7,981 nucleotides of DNA from RGIG426 sp045643425 (GCA_045643425.1 JAZUKW010000052.1:1-7981); one strand, 5' to 3'; positions 1 to 6,238 are shown, numbered from the stretch's first letter. The notes: generated from the sequence alone by a model not told the origin. Made by a program: numbers and translations.

Positions 1-1260
1 GGCAAGCTTGACGTATGTGACGCGAGTGCGGATGCGGTGGTTTCCCGCCTCAAAACCGGGGCGGATGGCGCGCTGTGCGAGTTGCTGCTTGCGGCAACGC
101 AGGGACTTTCGCCGCTTCTTTGCCGCGAGGCCGCGGTGGTCGCGACCGGCGCGGCCGATACGCCGCTGTCGCTTTTAACCGATGCGCAATGGCAAAAGCT
201 CGCCGCCTATCTCGAAAAGGCGCGCGATACGGCGCTTTGCGGGCAATCGCGCCCGTATCTTCTCTATAAGCCCGACGGCGCGCCGCTGGAATTTTCATTT
301 TTGCCGGTGACGCAGTACGGGCTGTCCGCAAGTGGACGGGAGCTTTCGTCGCTGTCGGCGCTGCTTGACGCGTTTTATGCCGAAAAGGACGAGGCAGAGC
401 GACTTCGCGCCGCCTCGCGCGATCTGACGAAGTTATTGAGCCAAAACCGCGAGCGGGTAACGCGCAAAATCGCCCGTCAACGCGAGGAGCTTTCGGCCTC
501 CGAAAAACGCGAGGAAAAGCGGCTTTACGGCGACCTTATCAACGCAAACTTAGGGGTCATTCCGAAAGGTGCTTCCTCCGCTGAGGTCGTCAACTACTAC
601 GACGAGGCGTGCGGGACGATCGCAATTCCGCTCGACCCCGCCAAAACGCCGGCACAAAACGCGCAAAAATACTATAAAGACTATCGCAAAGCCCAAACCG
701 CCGCCGTCGTGTTGCAAGAGCAGATCGCGGCGGGCGAGGAGGAGCGGCTGTATCTCGAAACGGTGGCGGATGCGCTCTCCCGCGCCGGCTCGGTGCGTGA
801 GATCGCCGAGCTTCGGCAGGAGCTTGCGTCCGGCGGCTATATCCGCTTGCCGCGCGGCAAGCAAAAAGCGCCCGCGTCACTTCCACCGATGGAATTTGTG
901 TCGTCCGACGGGTTTACGATTTACGTCGGGCGCAACAACCGTCAAAATGACCTGCTGACCTTAAAAACTGCGCGCGGCAGAGACGTGTGGCTTCACGTGA
1001 AAAATATTCCCGGCTCGCACGTGATCATCGTCTGCAACGGGCAGCCGCTGCCCGACCGCACCGTGACCGAGGCGGCGACGCTTGCGGCGTTTTACTCGAA
1101 AGCGCAAAGCAGCGCACAGGTGCCGGTGGATTTCACCGAGGTGCGCCACGTCCGCAAGCCTGCGGGCGCAAAGCCCGGGCGCGTGATTTACGATCATCAG
1201 CAGACCGCCTACGTCACGCCGGACGAAAAAATGGTGACAAAACTTCAAAAAACGCCTTGA
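1..1260 (+). CDS. rqcH: RqcH/NFACT family ribosome quality control protein, 5' end outside the window
   Basis: The frame is open from base 1, so the gene starts upstream. 419 codons are visible, against roughly 570 for RqcH, so about the first 150 residues are missing. Family knowledge: RqcH (bacterial Rqc2) binds 50S subunits carrying stalled peptidyl-tRNA, recruits tRNA-Ala and adds C-terminal alanine tails that mark the chain for degradation. Visible parts, in order: the end of the NFACT-N domain, with a GLSPLLCREA motif near 103-135; a long charged helical stretch from about 370 to 555 and another at 670-830, fitting the coiled-coil/middle domain; then the NFACT-R (DUF814) domain from about 890, with SSDGFTIYVGRNNRQND, a DVWLHVK motif and PGSHVII. 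The conserved Asp-Arg pair of NFACT-N lies off the window. The gene was historically annotated as fibronectin-binding protein A. No terminator follows; the next gene's promoter overlaps the TGA stop. Confidence 0.93.
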   Translation, partial: GKLDVCDASADAVVSRLKTGADGALCELLLAATQGLSPLLCREAAVVATGAADTPLSLLTDAQWQKLAAYLEKARDTALCGQSRPYLLYKPDGAPLEFSFLPVTQYGLSASGRELSSLSALLDAFYAEKDEAERLRAASRDLTKLLSQNRERVTRKIARQREELSASEKREEKRLYGDLINANLGVIPKGASSAEVVNYYDEACGTIAIPLDPAKTPAQNAQKYYKDYRKAQTAAVVLQEQIAAGEEERLYLETVADALSRAGSVREIAELRQELASGGYIRLPRGKQKAPASLPPMEFVSSDGFTIYVGRNNRQNDLLTLKTARGRDVWLHVKNIPGSHVIIVCNGQPLPDRTVTEAATLAAFYSKAQSSAQVPVDFTEVRHVRKPAGAKPGRVIYDHQQTAYVTPDEKMVTKLQKTP

Positions 1261-1285
1261 ATTTTGCCACAAGATGGTGTATACT
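1257..1285 (+). promoter_or_regulatory. Sigma-A promoter of rpiB overlapping the rqcH stop codon
   Basis: The -35 box TTGAAT (1257-1262) and -10 box TATACT (1280-1285) are separated by exactly 17 nt. The -35 box includes the rqcH TGA stop (1258-1260), so rpiB can be transcribed independently of rqcH. A start near 1292 would give a leader of under 30 nt. The hexamer GTATAC occurs at the -10 box (1279-1284) and again just after the ribosome binding site (1311-1316). Confidence 0.8.
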
Positions 1286-1319
1286 ATTGGTCGAATGATA
1301 ACAACGGAGGGTATACAGA

Positions 1320-1769
1320 ATGATTGCTTTGGCTTGCGACCATGCGGCGCTCGAAATGAAACAGATGATTAAGAACCTGCTCAACGAAATGGGTCTTGAC
1401 TACCACGATTACGGCACGTTTACCGAGGACAGTTGCGACTATCCGATTTTTGCCGCCCGCGCCGCCGGCGCGGTGGCTTCCGGCGAATGTGACCGCGCGA
1501 TCGTCATTTGCGGCACCGGCATCGGGATGTCCATCGCCGCCAACAAGGTGAAAGGCGTGCGCTGCGCCCTTTGCGGCGACGTGTATTCGGCGGAGATGAC
1601 TCGTCGCCATAACGACAGTAACGTCTTGGCACTCGGTGCGCGCGTGACCGGCATCGAGGTCGCGCGGCTCATCGCCAAAACCTGGCTCACCACCGAGTTT
1701 GAGGGTGGCCGCCACGCTCGCCGCGTGGACCTTATCACCAAAATCGAGAACGGCGAGAATCTCGGCTAA
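1320..1769 (+). CDS. rpiB: Ribose-5-phosphate isomerase B
   Basis: This 149-residue protein, the same length as E. coli RpiB, belongs to the RpiB/LacA/LacB family. RpiB interconverts ribose 5-phosphate and ribulose 5-phosphate in the cytosolic non-oxidative pentose phosphate pathway. Visible motifs: ACDHAA at the N terminus (Asp7, His8); CGTGIGMSIAANK with Cys64 in the position of the catalytic cysteine; RRHNDSNVLALG with His97 in the position of the ring-opening histidine; and EGGRHARRV (Arg131) for phosphate binding. ATG 1320 is preceded by GGAGG (1306-1310) at 9 nt. The gene has its own promoter upstream and a strong terminator downstream, so it is probably monocistronic. Related proteins isomerise allose or galactose 6-phosphate, but no sugar-specific genes adjoin it and the E. 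coli RpiB-like motifs favour ribose. Confidence 0.95.
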   Translation: MIALACDHAALEMKQMIKNLLNEMGLDYHDYGTFTEDSCDYPIFAARAAGAVASGECDRAIVICGTGIGMSIAANKVKGVRCALCGDVYSAEMTRRHNDSNVLALGARVTGIEVARLIAKTWLTTEFEGGRHARRVDLITKIENGENLG

Positions 1770-1785
1770 TCGAAACGAAAAAAGC

Positions 1786-1819
1786 AAAATCCCCCGACCG
1801 TGTGGTCGGGGGATTTTTT
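1786..1819. terminator. Bidirectional intrinsic terminator between rpiB and the dockerin operon
   Basis: Arms AATCCCCCGACC (1788-1799) and GGTCGGGGGATT (1804-1815) form a perfect 12-bp stem with a GTGT loop. A T run follows on the plus strand (1814-1819) and a matching A run on the left (1786-1789, plus more A's at 1777-1783) gives a T tract for the minus strand. It sits 16 nt after the rpiB stop and 11 nt after the stop of the convergent minus-strand gene, so it probably ends both transcripts. Confidence 0.93.
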
Positions 1820-1830
1820 GTTATCGTCTA

Positions 1831-2673
1831 TCAGGCAACAAAATCGGACCAAAATTCGGTCGGTTCAACCTCAAAGGGGAAGGCGGTATCGTAGGTGGCG
1901 GTTTGGTCACCGCGAGGGGTGACGATCGTTTGGAAAGCGGCACCGTCCTGCGCGGAGATTTGCACCAGCTGCACGTTCACGTGATTCCACGGCGGCGCGG
2001 GTTCGGACAAATCGTAGCGCAGATAGACGGAATTGTCCGATAACCGTTCGAGCGCCGCCAGCGTTTCGATTTTGGTATCGGTGATGTGGGGGATAACGAG
2101 CAAGGCGTTATCGGCAAAAAAGGCGTCGTTGTACTTGCTTTCGTCCACAAAGTTATCGGCGCTGTAGTTGTTGAGACAAAACAGTTCTTTGGCAGAGCGG
2201 ACGATAAAGGGATGACGCATCAGCGTGTCGAACACTTTGAGGGAGGGTTCAAACGCATTGAGGTCACCGAAGCTCACGTCCTCAAGCATCGTAAACGGCA
2301 CTTCGTCCTCGCCGGCATCTTTCTCGTAAGCGATGCGCAGGCGTAAGGCGAGCACGTCTTTCATATTGACGGCGTTGTCGCGCGTCATATCCGCGCCCGC
2401 AAGGTCGATTTCCACCGGCAGGTCGGCAAGATATTTGCGCACGGTCAGCACGTCTTTCATATTGATCGCGCCGTCGCCGTTCGCATCGCCGACAAGCGTT
2501 TCAGAGCGCGGCGCGGTCGCGGTTGCCGTCGGCTCGGCAGCGGTTTCGGTCGCCGCCGGCTCGGCGCCGACCAGGATCTGCTCGTCCTGCTCCTTCGTTC
2601 CGGCGAGCGCGCTGACGCACACGAGCGACGTAAGCAGGCACACAGCCGTCAACACACAAAACAGTTTTTTCAT
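1831..2673 (-). CDS. Secreted dockerin-domain protein with an uncharacterised C-terminal domain
   Basis: 280 residues. A Sec signal peptide (KK then a hydrophobic core, probable cleavage after ALA near residue 24) leads to an Ala/Thr/Glu/Pro-rich linker (about 35-60). A type I dockerin follows at about 61-115, with two calcium-loop repeats: D63-N65-D67...D74 and D95-T97-D99...D106, both with NMKDVL helices. The second loop has Thr97 where Asn or Asp is usual. Dockerins anchor exported proteins to cohesin-bearing scaffoldins or cell-surface proteins. The C-terminal half (about 125-280) is not an enzyme I recognise. Its YNDAFFADNALLVIPH stretch (181-196) resembles small secreted clostridial domains, some annotated near PrcB-type protease inhibitors; this is weak inference. 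The dockerin precedes the effector domain, opposite to its upstream neighbour. The start at 2673 has a complementary GGAGG at 2681-2685. It is the last gene before the shared terminator. Confidence 0.87.
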   Translation of the reverse strand: MKKLFCVLTAVCLLTSLVCVSALAGTKEQDEQILVGAEPAATETAAEPTATATAPRSETLVGDANGDGAINMKDVLTVRKYLADLPVEIDLAGADMTRDNAVNMKDVLALRLRIAYEKDAGEDEVPFTMLEDVSFGDLNAFEPSLKVFDTLMRHPFIVRSAKELFCLNNYSADNFVDESKYNDAFFADNALLVIPHITDTKIETLAALERLSDNSVYLRYDLSEPAPPWNHVNVQLVQISAQDGAAFQTIVTPRGDQTATYDTAFPFEVEPTEFWSDFVA

Positions 2674-2692
2674 AAAAATTCCTCCTTTGATC

Positions 2693-2848
2693 TTATCCGC
2701 CGAATAATCCGCCTACGCTGAATCCGAATCCGAGATCGGGGAAAACGACATCGCACCCGAAGCACAAAAACAGAATCAGCAAAAGGATGGCGCCGCCGCC
2801 TAAAAGCAGTTTCCAAAAGAACGCGGCTTCGCCTTTTTTCTTTTTCAT
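2693..2848 (-). CDS. 51-residue single-pass membrane miniprotein
   Basis: A short gene lying between the two dockerin genes on the same strand. The start ATG (2848-2846) follows an AGGAG site (complement of 2856-2860) at 7 nt, a near-ideal spacing. The product begins MKKKKGE, has a hydrophobic segment (about residues 13-31, with a GGGAILLLILFLCF core), then Cys29 and Cys32, and ends in a Gly/Phe-rich tail. Positive N terminus plus one helix suggests a membrane protein with the C terminus outside. It might be a lipoprotein-like or accessory peptide, but the cysteines do not sit in a clear lipobox. It starts 66 nt after the stop of the lipase-like gene, and its own stop is 19 nt before the start of the 280-residue dockerin gene, suggesting one transcript. 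No family is recognised. Confidence 0.72.
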   Translation of the reverse strand: MKKKKGEAAFFWKLLLGGGAILLLILFLCFGCDVVFPDLGFGFSVGGLFGG

Positions 2849-2914
2849 AAGCGGTCTCCTTTTTCGGCTTCTGATACCATAACGTTTGAGAGAGAAAATG
2901 TATTGGAAAAATTT

Positions 2915-4357
2915 TTATTTCGCCAGCTCTTTGCGCAGGGCCAATACGTCTTTCATATTGACCGCGTTGTCCTCGTTCATATCGGCGGCAACGAGGTCGA
3001 TCTTCACCGGCGTGTCGGCGAGATATTTGCGCAGCGTCAACACGTCTTTCATATTGACCGCCCCGTCGCTGTTCGCGTCACCGCGCAAGACGGTCGGCGT
3101 GACGGGTGGCGTGGGGGACAACTCCTCTTCGGTCAGCGCATCCACCCACGCGAGTTCCAGCTCGGGATAGTGGGCGTTGAGCACCGTTTCAAAGTTCGAC
3201 ATATAGCCGAAAATCACCACCAGCGCATCCGGGAACGGGTTGTTGGCAAGAAGCGACAGGATACTGCCGCCGTTGTCGAGGACGTTCATCAGGTTGATGA
3301 TGAAATAGCACATATCCCGCTCGCAGTTTTCGGCGTAGTTTTGGTGATCGACAAACGTCGCGGCAAGATCGTTTACAAACTGCACGTTTTGGTTCGTTTG
3401 ATCGTCGATGGTGGAGGAATATGCGTCGGCAACGGTCGCCGCTTCGCCGATACCCGCGGCTTCGAGGATTTTTGTCAGCTCCGCGACCTCGCGGGCTTTC
3501 ATTTCGTCGTAGCCGTCGGTCGAGGCGTCCGGCAGGGGACAGTCGATGCCGTAGCGGACGTAACCCCATTCCGCCGGCGGGATCTGGGTGACGAGGTCGG
3601 CGGGATTTATGATATTAAAGATGTTGAGGTCAACGTCAAATTCCGGCTCGTCGGTCGTGACCGTGCGCGGGCTTTCAAAGGTATAGGCGAACACGTCGTT
3701 CGGCGTGGCCTCCAGCGTGCCGTCACCGATGGCAACGTTTAAGTTGTGGGCGGTGACGTTGGCGACCGCCGCGGCGCGGCTGAAGCCGGTGACCCAAAAT
3801 TTCACCCGCGCATCGGGCGCGACGGTTTGCTGCATATAGTCCATCACGCTGTCGGTCACCTGCGCGGCGGATTTTTCGAAACCCGCGTGGCGCGAGCCGG
3901 CGCCCATCTCAAAGTTACTGCCCCATTCGTCGCCGTAGCCGTGACCGCGCATCGCGACCGCGATAAGCGTATACTCGCCCTCGTCGTCCGCGCACGTGCG
4001 GCTGCCGATGGCGTAGCCGATGGTGGTCGTGCCGGCGTCGTAATCGAACGCGGGAGCGGGATAGGAGACCGATTGGTCGGTATAGGAGAAATCGAGCGTG
4101 TCAAACAGCGCGGTCACGCTCTCTTTCGAGAATGCCGCCATCGCAAGCCGCAGCGACATTTGCGCGAGCGCATGGTTATAGCACGTTCCGGCGAAAAAGT
4201 CCGTCTCGTCAAACGCGAACGTGTAGGTCGCGTCCGCTTCGGTGACGTTGTTGTAGTAGACAAAGCTGCCCTCGACGGCTGACTCCGCCGACGCGGGAAC
4301 GGCGAGCAGCGTGACCGCCACCGCAACCGTGAGCAAAATGGAAAATAGTCGTTTCAT
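2915..4357 (-). CDS. Secreted class 3 lipase-like alpha/beta hydrolase with C-terminal dockerin
   Basis: 480 residues. A Sec signal peptide (residues 1-24, cleavage probably after ASA) is followed by a lipase-like domain of about 30-405, a short Pro/Thr linker (about 412-423) and a type I dockerin (425-480). Class 3 lipase-type landmarks: AMRGHGYGDEW (135-145), matching the strand and oxyanion-hole region; VTGFSRAAAVAN (189-200), giving a nucleophile elbow with Ser193; INPADLVTQIPP (250-261), giving Asp254; and AHYPELELAW (395-404), giving a likely catalytic His396. The elbow is G-F-S-R-A instead of the usual G-H-S-R-G/G-x-S-x-G. Dockerin loops are D427-N429-D431...D438 and D459-N461-D463...D470, both textbook. 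The likely role is an esterase or lipase acting outside the cell, attached through a cohesin; the substrate is unknown. It is first in a three-gene minus-strand cluster under a consensus promoter. Confidence 0.9.
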   Translation of the reverse strand: MKRLFSILLTVAVAVTLLAVPASAESAVEGSFVYYNNVTEADATYTFAFDETDFFAGTCYNHALAQMSLRLAMAAFSKESVTALFDTLDFSYTDQSVSYPAPAFDYDAGTTTIGYAIGSRTCADDEGEYTLIAVAMRGHGYGDEWGSNFEMGAGSRHAGFEKSAAQVTDSVMDYMQQTVAPDARVKFWVTGFSRAAAVANVTAHNLNVAIGDGTLEATPNDVFAYTFESPRTVTTDEPEFDVDLNIFNIINPADLVTQIPPAEWGYVRYGIDCPLPDASTDGYDEMKAREVAELTKILEAAGIGEAATVADAYSSTIDDQTNQNVQFVNDLAATFVDHQNYAENCERDMCYFIINLMNVLDNGGSILSLLANNPFPDALVVIFGYMSNFETVLNAHYPELELAWVDALTEEELSPTPPVTPTVLRGDANSDGAVNMKDVLTLRKYLADTPVKIDLVAADMNEDNAVNMKDVLALRKELAK

Positions 4358-4396
4358 AGTCGTTCCCCTTTATGGAATAGAATATTTTACCTTATT

Positions 4397-4425
4397 ATCA
4401 TACGAAATGCGAACGGGAATGTCAA
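4397..4425 (-). promoter_or_regulatory. Sigma-A promoter of the dockerin operon
   Basis: Read on the minus strand, TTGACA (4425-4420) and TATGAT (4402-4397) are separated by 17 nt. The -35 box is a perfect consensus. The transcript would start near 4390, about 33 nt before the ATG at 4357, whose ribosome binding site is AAGGGG (complement of 4366-4371). The -35 box lies within the left arm of an inverted repeat shared with the divergent promoter. Confidence 0.87.
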
Positions 4426-4462
4426 GAGAAGAGCAAAGACGACGGCGAAAATTCTCTTGACA
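4420..4462. repeat. Perfect 11-bp inverted repeat holding both divergent -35 boxes
   Basis: TGTCAAGAGAA (4420-4430) and TTCTCTTGACA (4452-4462) are exact reverse complements separated by 21 bp. The outer six bases of each arm are the -35 box of the promoter pointing away from it. The identity extends five bases beyond the TTGACA boxes, so it is more than two coincident consensus boxes. It may be an operator for a dimeric regulator acting on both operons; the regulator is not identified. Confidence 0.7.
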
Positions 4463-4485
4463 ACCCGAACGATAGGTGGTATACT
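4457..4485 (+). promoter_or_regulatory. Sigma-A promoter of the AbrB-ABC operon
   Basis: TTGACA (4457-4462), a 17-nt spacer and TATACT (4480-4485). It is close to perfect consensus, so the operon probably needs repression to be controlled. It drives the AbrB-type regulator whose ATG is at 4535. Confidence 0.9.
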
Positions 4486-4494
4486 TTGTTATAC
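4479..4494. promoter_or_regulatory. Candidate operator GTATA-N6-TATAC over the -10 box and start site
   Basis: A 16-bp dyad (GTATA 4479-4483, TATAC 4490-4494) covers the -10 box and the region just before the expected transcription start. Two further CATACTTT copies lie at 4499-4506 and 4508-4515. The position suits a repressor site, and the first gene of the operon encodes a DNA-binding protein, so autoregulation is a reasonable inference. Confidence 0.5.
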
Positions 4495-4534
4495 AAATCA
4501 TACTTTTCATACTTTCCAAAAAGGAGGAGATTTT

Positions 4535-4753
4535 ATGAAACATCCAAAAGGAAAATATGCCTGGACGGCAACGGTGGGCGAAAAGGGACAAATTGTTATC
4601 CCGAAGCAGGCGCGCGACCTGTTTAACATCAAGCCGGGCGACTCGCTTGTGATTTTGGGAGATGAAAAATTAGGCATCGCCATTCCGCCGAAAGAGCTGA
4701 TGGCGCGATTTGCGAATGCGGTGTTTGAAACGGAAACGGGGGATGAACCGTGA
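4535..4753 (+). CDS. AbrB/MazE/SpoVT family transcriptional regulator
   Basis: 72 residues. The SpoVT-AbrB swapped-hairpin DNA-binding domain spans about residues 8-55, with the signature TVGEKGQIVIPKQARDLFNI (13-32) followed by KPGDSLVILGD. The rest is a short acidic tail. Such proteins bind DNA as dimers or tetramers. As first gene of an ABC transporter operon it probably controls this operon, in the place held by a GntR-type regulator in Ytr-like loci. The start is ATG 4535, with AAGGAGG (4521-4527) at 7 nt. A longer in-frame reading from TTG 4457 is excluded because that codon is the promoter's -35 box. It could be read as a MazE-like antitoxin, but no toxin gene follows. Its stop overlaps the GTG start of the ATPase by 4 nt. 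Confidence 0.95.
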   Translation: MKHPKGKYAWTATVGEKGQIVIPKQARDLFNIKPGDSLVILGDEKLGIAIPPKELMARFANAVFETETGDEP

Positions 4754-5469
4754 ATGTGTGCGAAATAAAGGGGCTTACAAAGACCTATCCCGCGTTTACG
4801 CTTTCCGACGTCTCGTTTTCCTTAAAGTCCGGGCGCATTTGCGGCTTTATCGGGCGCAACGGCGCGGGGAAAACCACCACCATCAAGTCAATGCTCGGGC
4901 TTGTCCATCCCGACAGCGGCGACGTTTCCTATTTCGGCTTGCCTTTTTCGGAAAAGGAGCAGGAGATCAAAAGCCGTATCGGGTATTCCACCGGCGTGGT
5001 CAACTACTATCCGAAAAAGAAGATCCGCGACATCGTGGCGGTAACGCGGACGTTTTATCCCACGTGGGACGAGGCGTCGTATCGGGAATATCTTGACTTG
5101 TTCTCGCTTGACGAGAACAAAACGCCGTCGGAGCTGTCGGAGGGAATGAAAGTGAAGTTCAACCTCTTGTTGGCGCTGTCCCACAAAGCGGAGCTTCTCA
5201 TTTTGGACGAGCCGACGAGCGGACTCGATCCGTTTTCGCGCGATGAGTTACTTGAGTTGTTCTCCAAACTGAAGGCGCGCGGCGTGGCGATTTTGTTCTC
5301 CACCCACATTACGTCCGATTTGGAAAAATGCGCCGACGATATTCTGTATATCCGAAAAGGGCGGATTGTAGCCGCTTGTCCCGCGGAGGCATTTTGCGCG
5401 CAATACGGCGAAGCGGGGGAAACGATGGAGCAGACCGTTCTTCGCTTGGAAAAGGAGGCACGGGTATGA
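4750..5469 (+). CDS. ABC transporter ATP-binding protein (YtrB/BcrA-like)
   Basis: 239 residues, one nucleotide-binding domain. Walker A is GRNGAGKTT (35-43, Lys41); the signature is LSEGM (129-133), a variant of LSGGQ seen in this exporter branch; Walker B is LLILDEP (149-155, Asp153, Glu154) followed by TSGLD; the switch histidine is His186 in FSTHI. The usual Q-loop position (IGYSTG, 78-83) has no glutamine. The protein would work on the inner face of the membrane and power the permease encoded next. The substrate is unknown: related two-gene systems are linked to peptide antibiotic defence or cell-envelope stress, but nothing here proves that. The start is GTG 4750, overlapping the regulator's TGA (GTGA), with a weak GGGGGA upstream (4738-4743), so translational coupling is likely. 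GTG 4756 is an alternative start. Confidence 0.96.
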   Translation: MNVCEIKGLTKTYPAFTLSDVSFSLKSGRICGFIGRNGAGKTTTIKSMLGLVHPDSGDVSYFGLPFSEKEQEIKSRIGYSTGVVNYYPKKKIRDIVAVTRTFYPTWDEASYREYLDLFSLDENKTPSELSEGMKVKFNLLLALSHKAELLILDEPTSGLDPFSRDELLELFSKLKARGVAILFSTHITSDLEKCADDILYIRKGRIVAACPAEAFCAQYGEAGETMEQTVLRLEKEARV

Positions 5470-6119
5470 AACTGTTGCTGAAAAAAGAGCTGACGTTGAC
5501 CGCGTCGCCGCTGTCGTATTGGTTTCTCGCCTTTTTTCTCTTGACCTTTGCGCCCGGTTACCCGATTTTGGTGGGCGGATTTTTCTTCTGCCTCGGGTTG
5601 TTCCAGTCGTTCCAGGCGGGACGCGAAGCCAACGACGTGACCTATACTGCGCTGTTGCCGGTGAGAAAAACCGACGTGGTGCGGGCGAAATACGCCTTTT
5701 GCCTCGCAATCGAGGGAGGCTATTTCGTGCTGACGGCAGCGGCAACGCTCCTGCGGATGACGGTGCTCGCCGACGTAGCCGCCTATCGTCAAAACGCGCT
5801 GATGACCGCAAATCTTTGCTACCTCGGATGGTTGCTCGTTGTGTTCGGGCTGTTCAACGCCGTGTTCGTCGGAGGATTCTTTAAAACCGCCTACAAATTC
5901 GCCAAGCCGTTTATCGCGTTTGCGGTGGCGGCGTTCGTCACGGTAGGCGTAGCGGAGACGCTTATTCATATTCCGGGGCTTTCGTCGCTCAACGCGTTCG
6001 GGTTTGCCCACTTCGGCGTACAGATCGGCGTACTGCTCGGCGGCGCTCTTGCGTTTACGGTGCTGACGGTCTGCTCGATGAAAGCCGCCATAAAGAATTT
6101 TGAGAAAATCGACTTATAA
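5466..6119 (+). CDS. ABC-2 type transporter permease
   Basis: 217 residues with about six hydrophobic segments (roughly 17-34, 35-50, 74-97, 115-138, 146-169, 182-204). After the second helix comes NDVTYTALLPVRKTDVVRAKY (56-76), the cytoplasmic motif typical of the ABC2_membrane_5 permease group (related proteins have a similar ALLPVxRxDIVxAK stretch). It would pair with the ATPase upstream to form an exporter, probably as a dimer. The start ATG 5466 overlaps the ATPase stop (ATGA) and has a perfect AAGGAGG (5452-5458) at 7 nt. In-frame codons further upstream lie within the ATPase gene and were not used. The gene ends the operon and a strong terminator follows 36 nt after its stop. Homologous permeases are poorly conserved, so the substrate cannot be read from the sequence. 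Confidence 0.93.
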   Translation: MKLLLKKELTLTASPLSYWFLAFFLLTFAPGYPILVGGFFFCLGLFQSFQAGREANDVTYTALLPVRKTDVVRAKYAFCLAIEGGYFVLTAAATLLRMTVLADVAAYRQNALMTANLCYLGWLLVVFGLFNAVFVGGFFKTAYKFAKPFIAFAVAAFVTVGVAETLIHIPGLSSLNAFGFAHFGVQIGVLLGGALAFTVLTVCSMKAAIKNFEKIDL

Positions 6120-6155
6120 ACAACGTGAAAATCGACTCAGACGACTTTTACAAAA

Positions 6156-6190
6156 TAAAAAAGAGCGATCCGGCGGATCGCTCTTTTTTA
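6156..6190 (+). terminator. Intrinsic terminator of the AbrB-ABC operon
   Basis: A perfect stem runs from TAAAAAAGAGCGATCC (6156-6171) to GGATCGCTCTTTTTTA (6175-6190) with a GGC loop. The T run is 6184-6189, with more T's at 6191-6199. The symmetrical A/T flanks could also let it work on the minus strand, where no gene is seen. Confidence 0.93.
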
Positions 6191-6210
6191 TTGTTTTTTC
6201 CCTTTCGGCT

Positions 6211-6238
6211 CGCCACCCGCCCTTTTCCTCGGGTGGCG
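6211..6238. other. Perfect 8-bp GC-rich hairpin
   Basis: CGCCACCC (6211-6218) and GGGTGGCG (6231-6238) pair perfectly around a 12-nt pyrimidine-rich loop. It follows the operon terminator by 20 nt and is followed by CCTTTCCTTTTCG, a poor T tract. It may be a backup terminator or mRNA end structure. Confidence 0.5.

Noticed and set aside
2849..2914. Separate minus-strand promoter for the 51-residue gene
   Set aside because: Only a weak TATGGT-like box without a properly spaced -35 was found, so cotranscription is the simpler reading.
2903..4282. Long plus-strand open frames (2903-3742 and 3746-4282) opposite the lipase-like gene
   Set aside because: They lie fully antisense to a gene with a signal peptide, lipase motifs and dockerin. 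They have no good ribosome binding site and a composition typical of the reverse complement of a GC-rich gene.
4457..4534. Longer AbrB protein starting at TTG 4457
   Set aside because: That TTG is the -35 box of the promoter, so it would not be in the mRNA. ATG 4535 has a perfect ribosome binding site.
4535..4753. Toxin-antitoxin module with a MazE-like antitoxin
   Set aside because: The next gene is an ABC ATPase and not a toxin; the domain and operon fit a transcriptional regulator.
5055..6011. 318-codon minus-strand open frame across the ABC genes
   Set aside because: Antisense to the ATPase and permease genes, Arg-rich and low in complexity, with no recognised motif or promoter.
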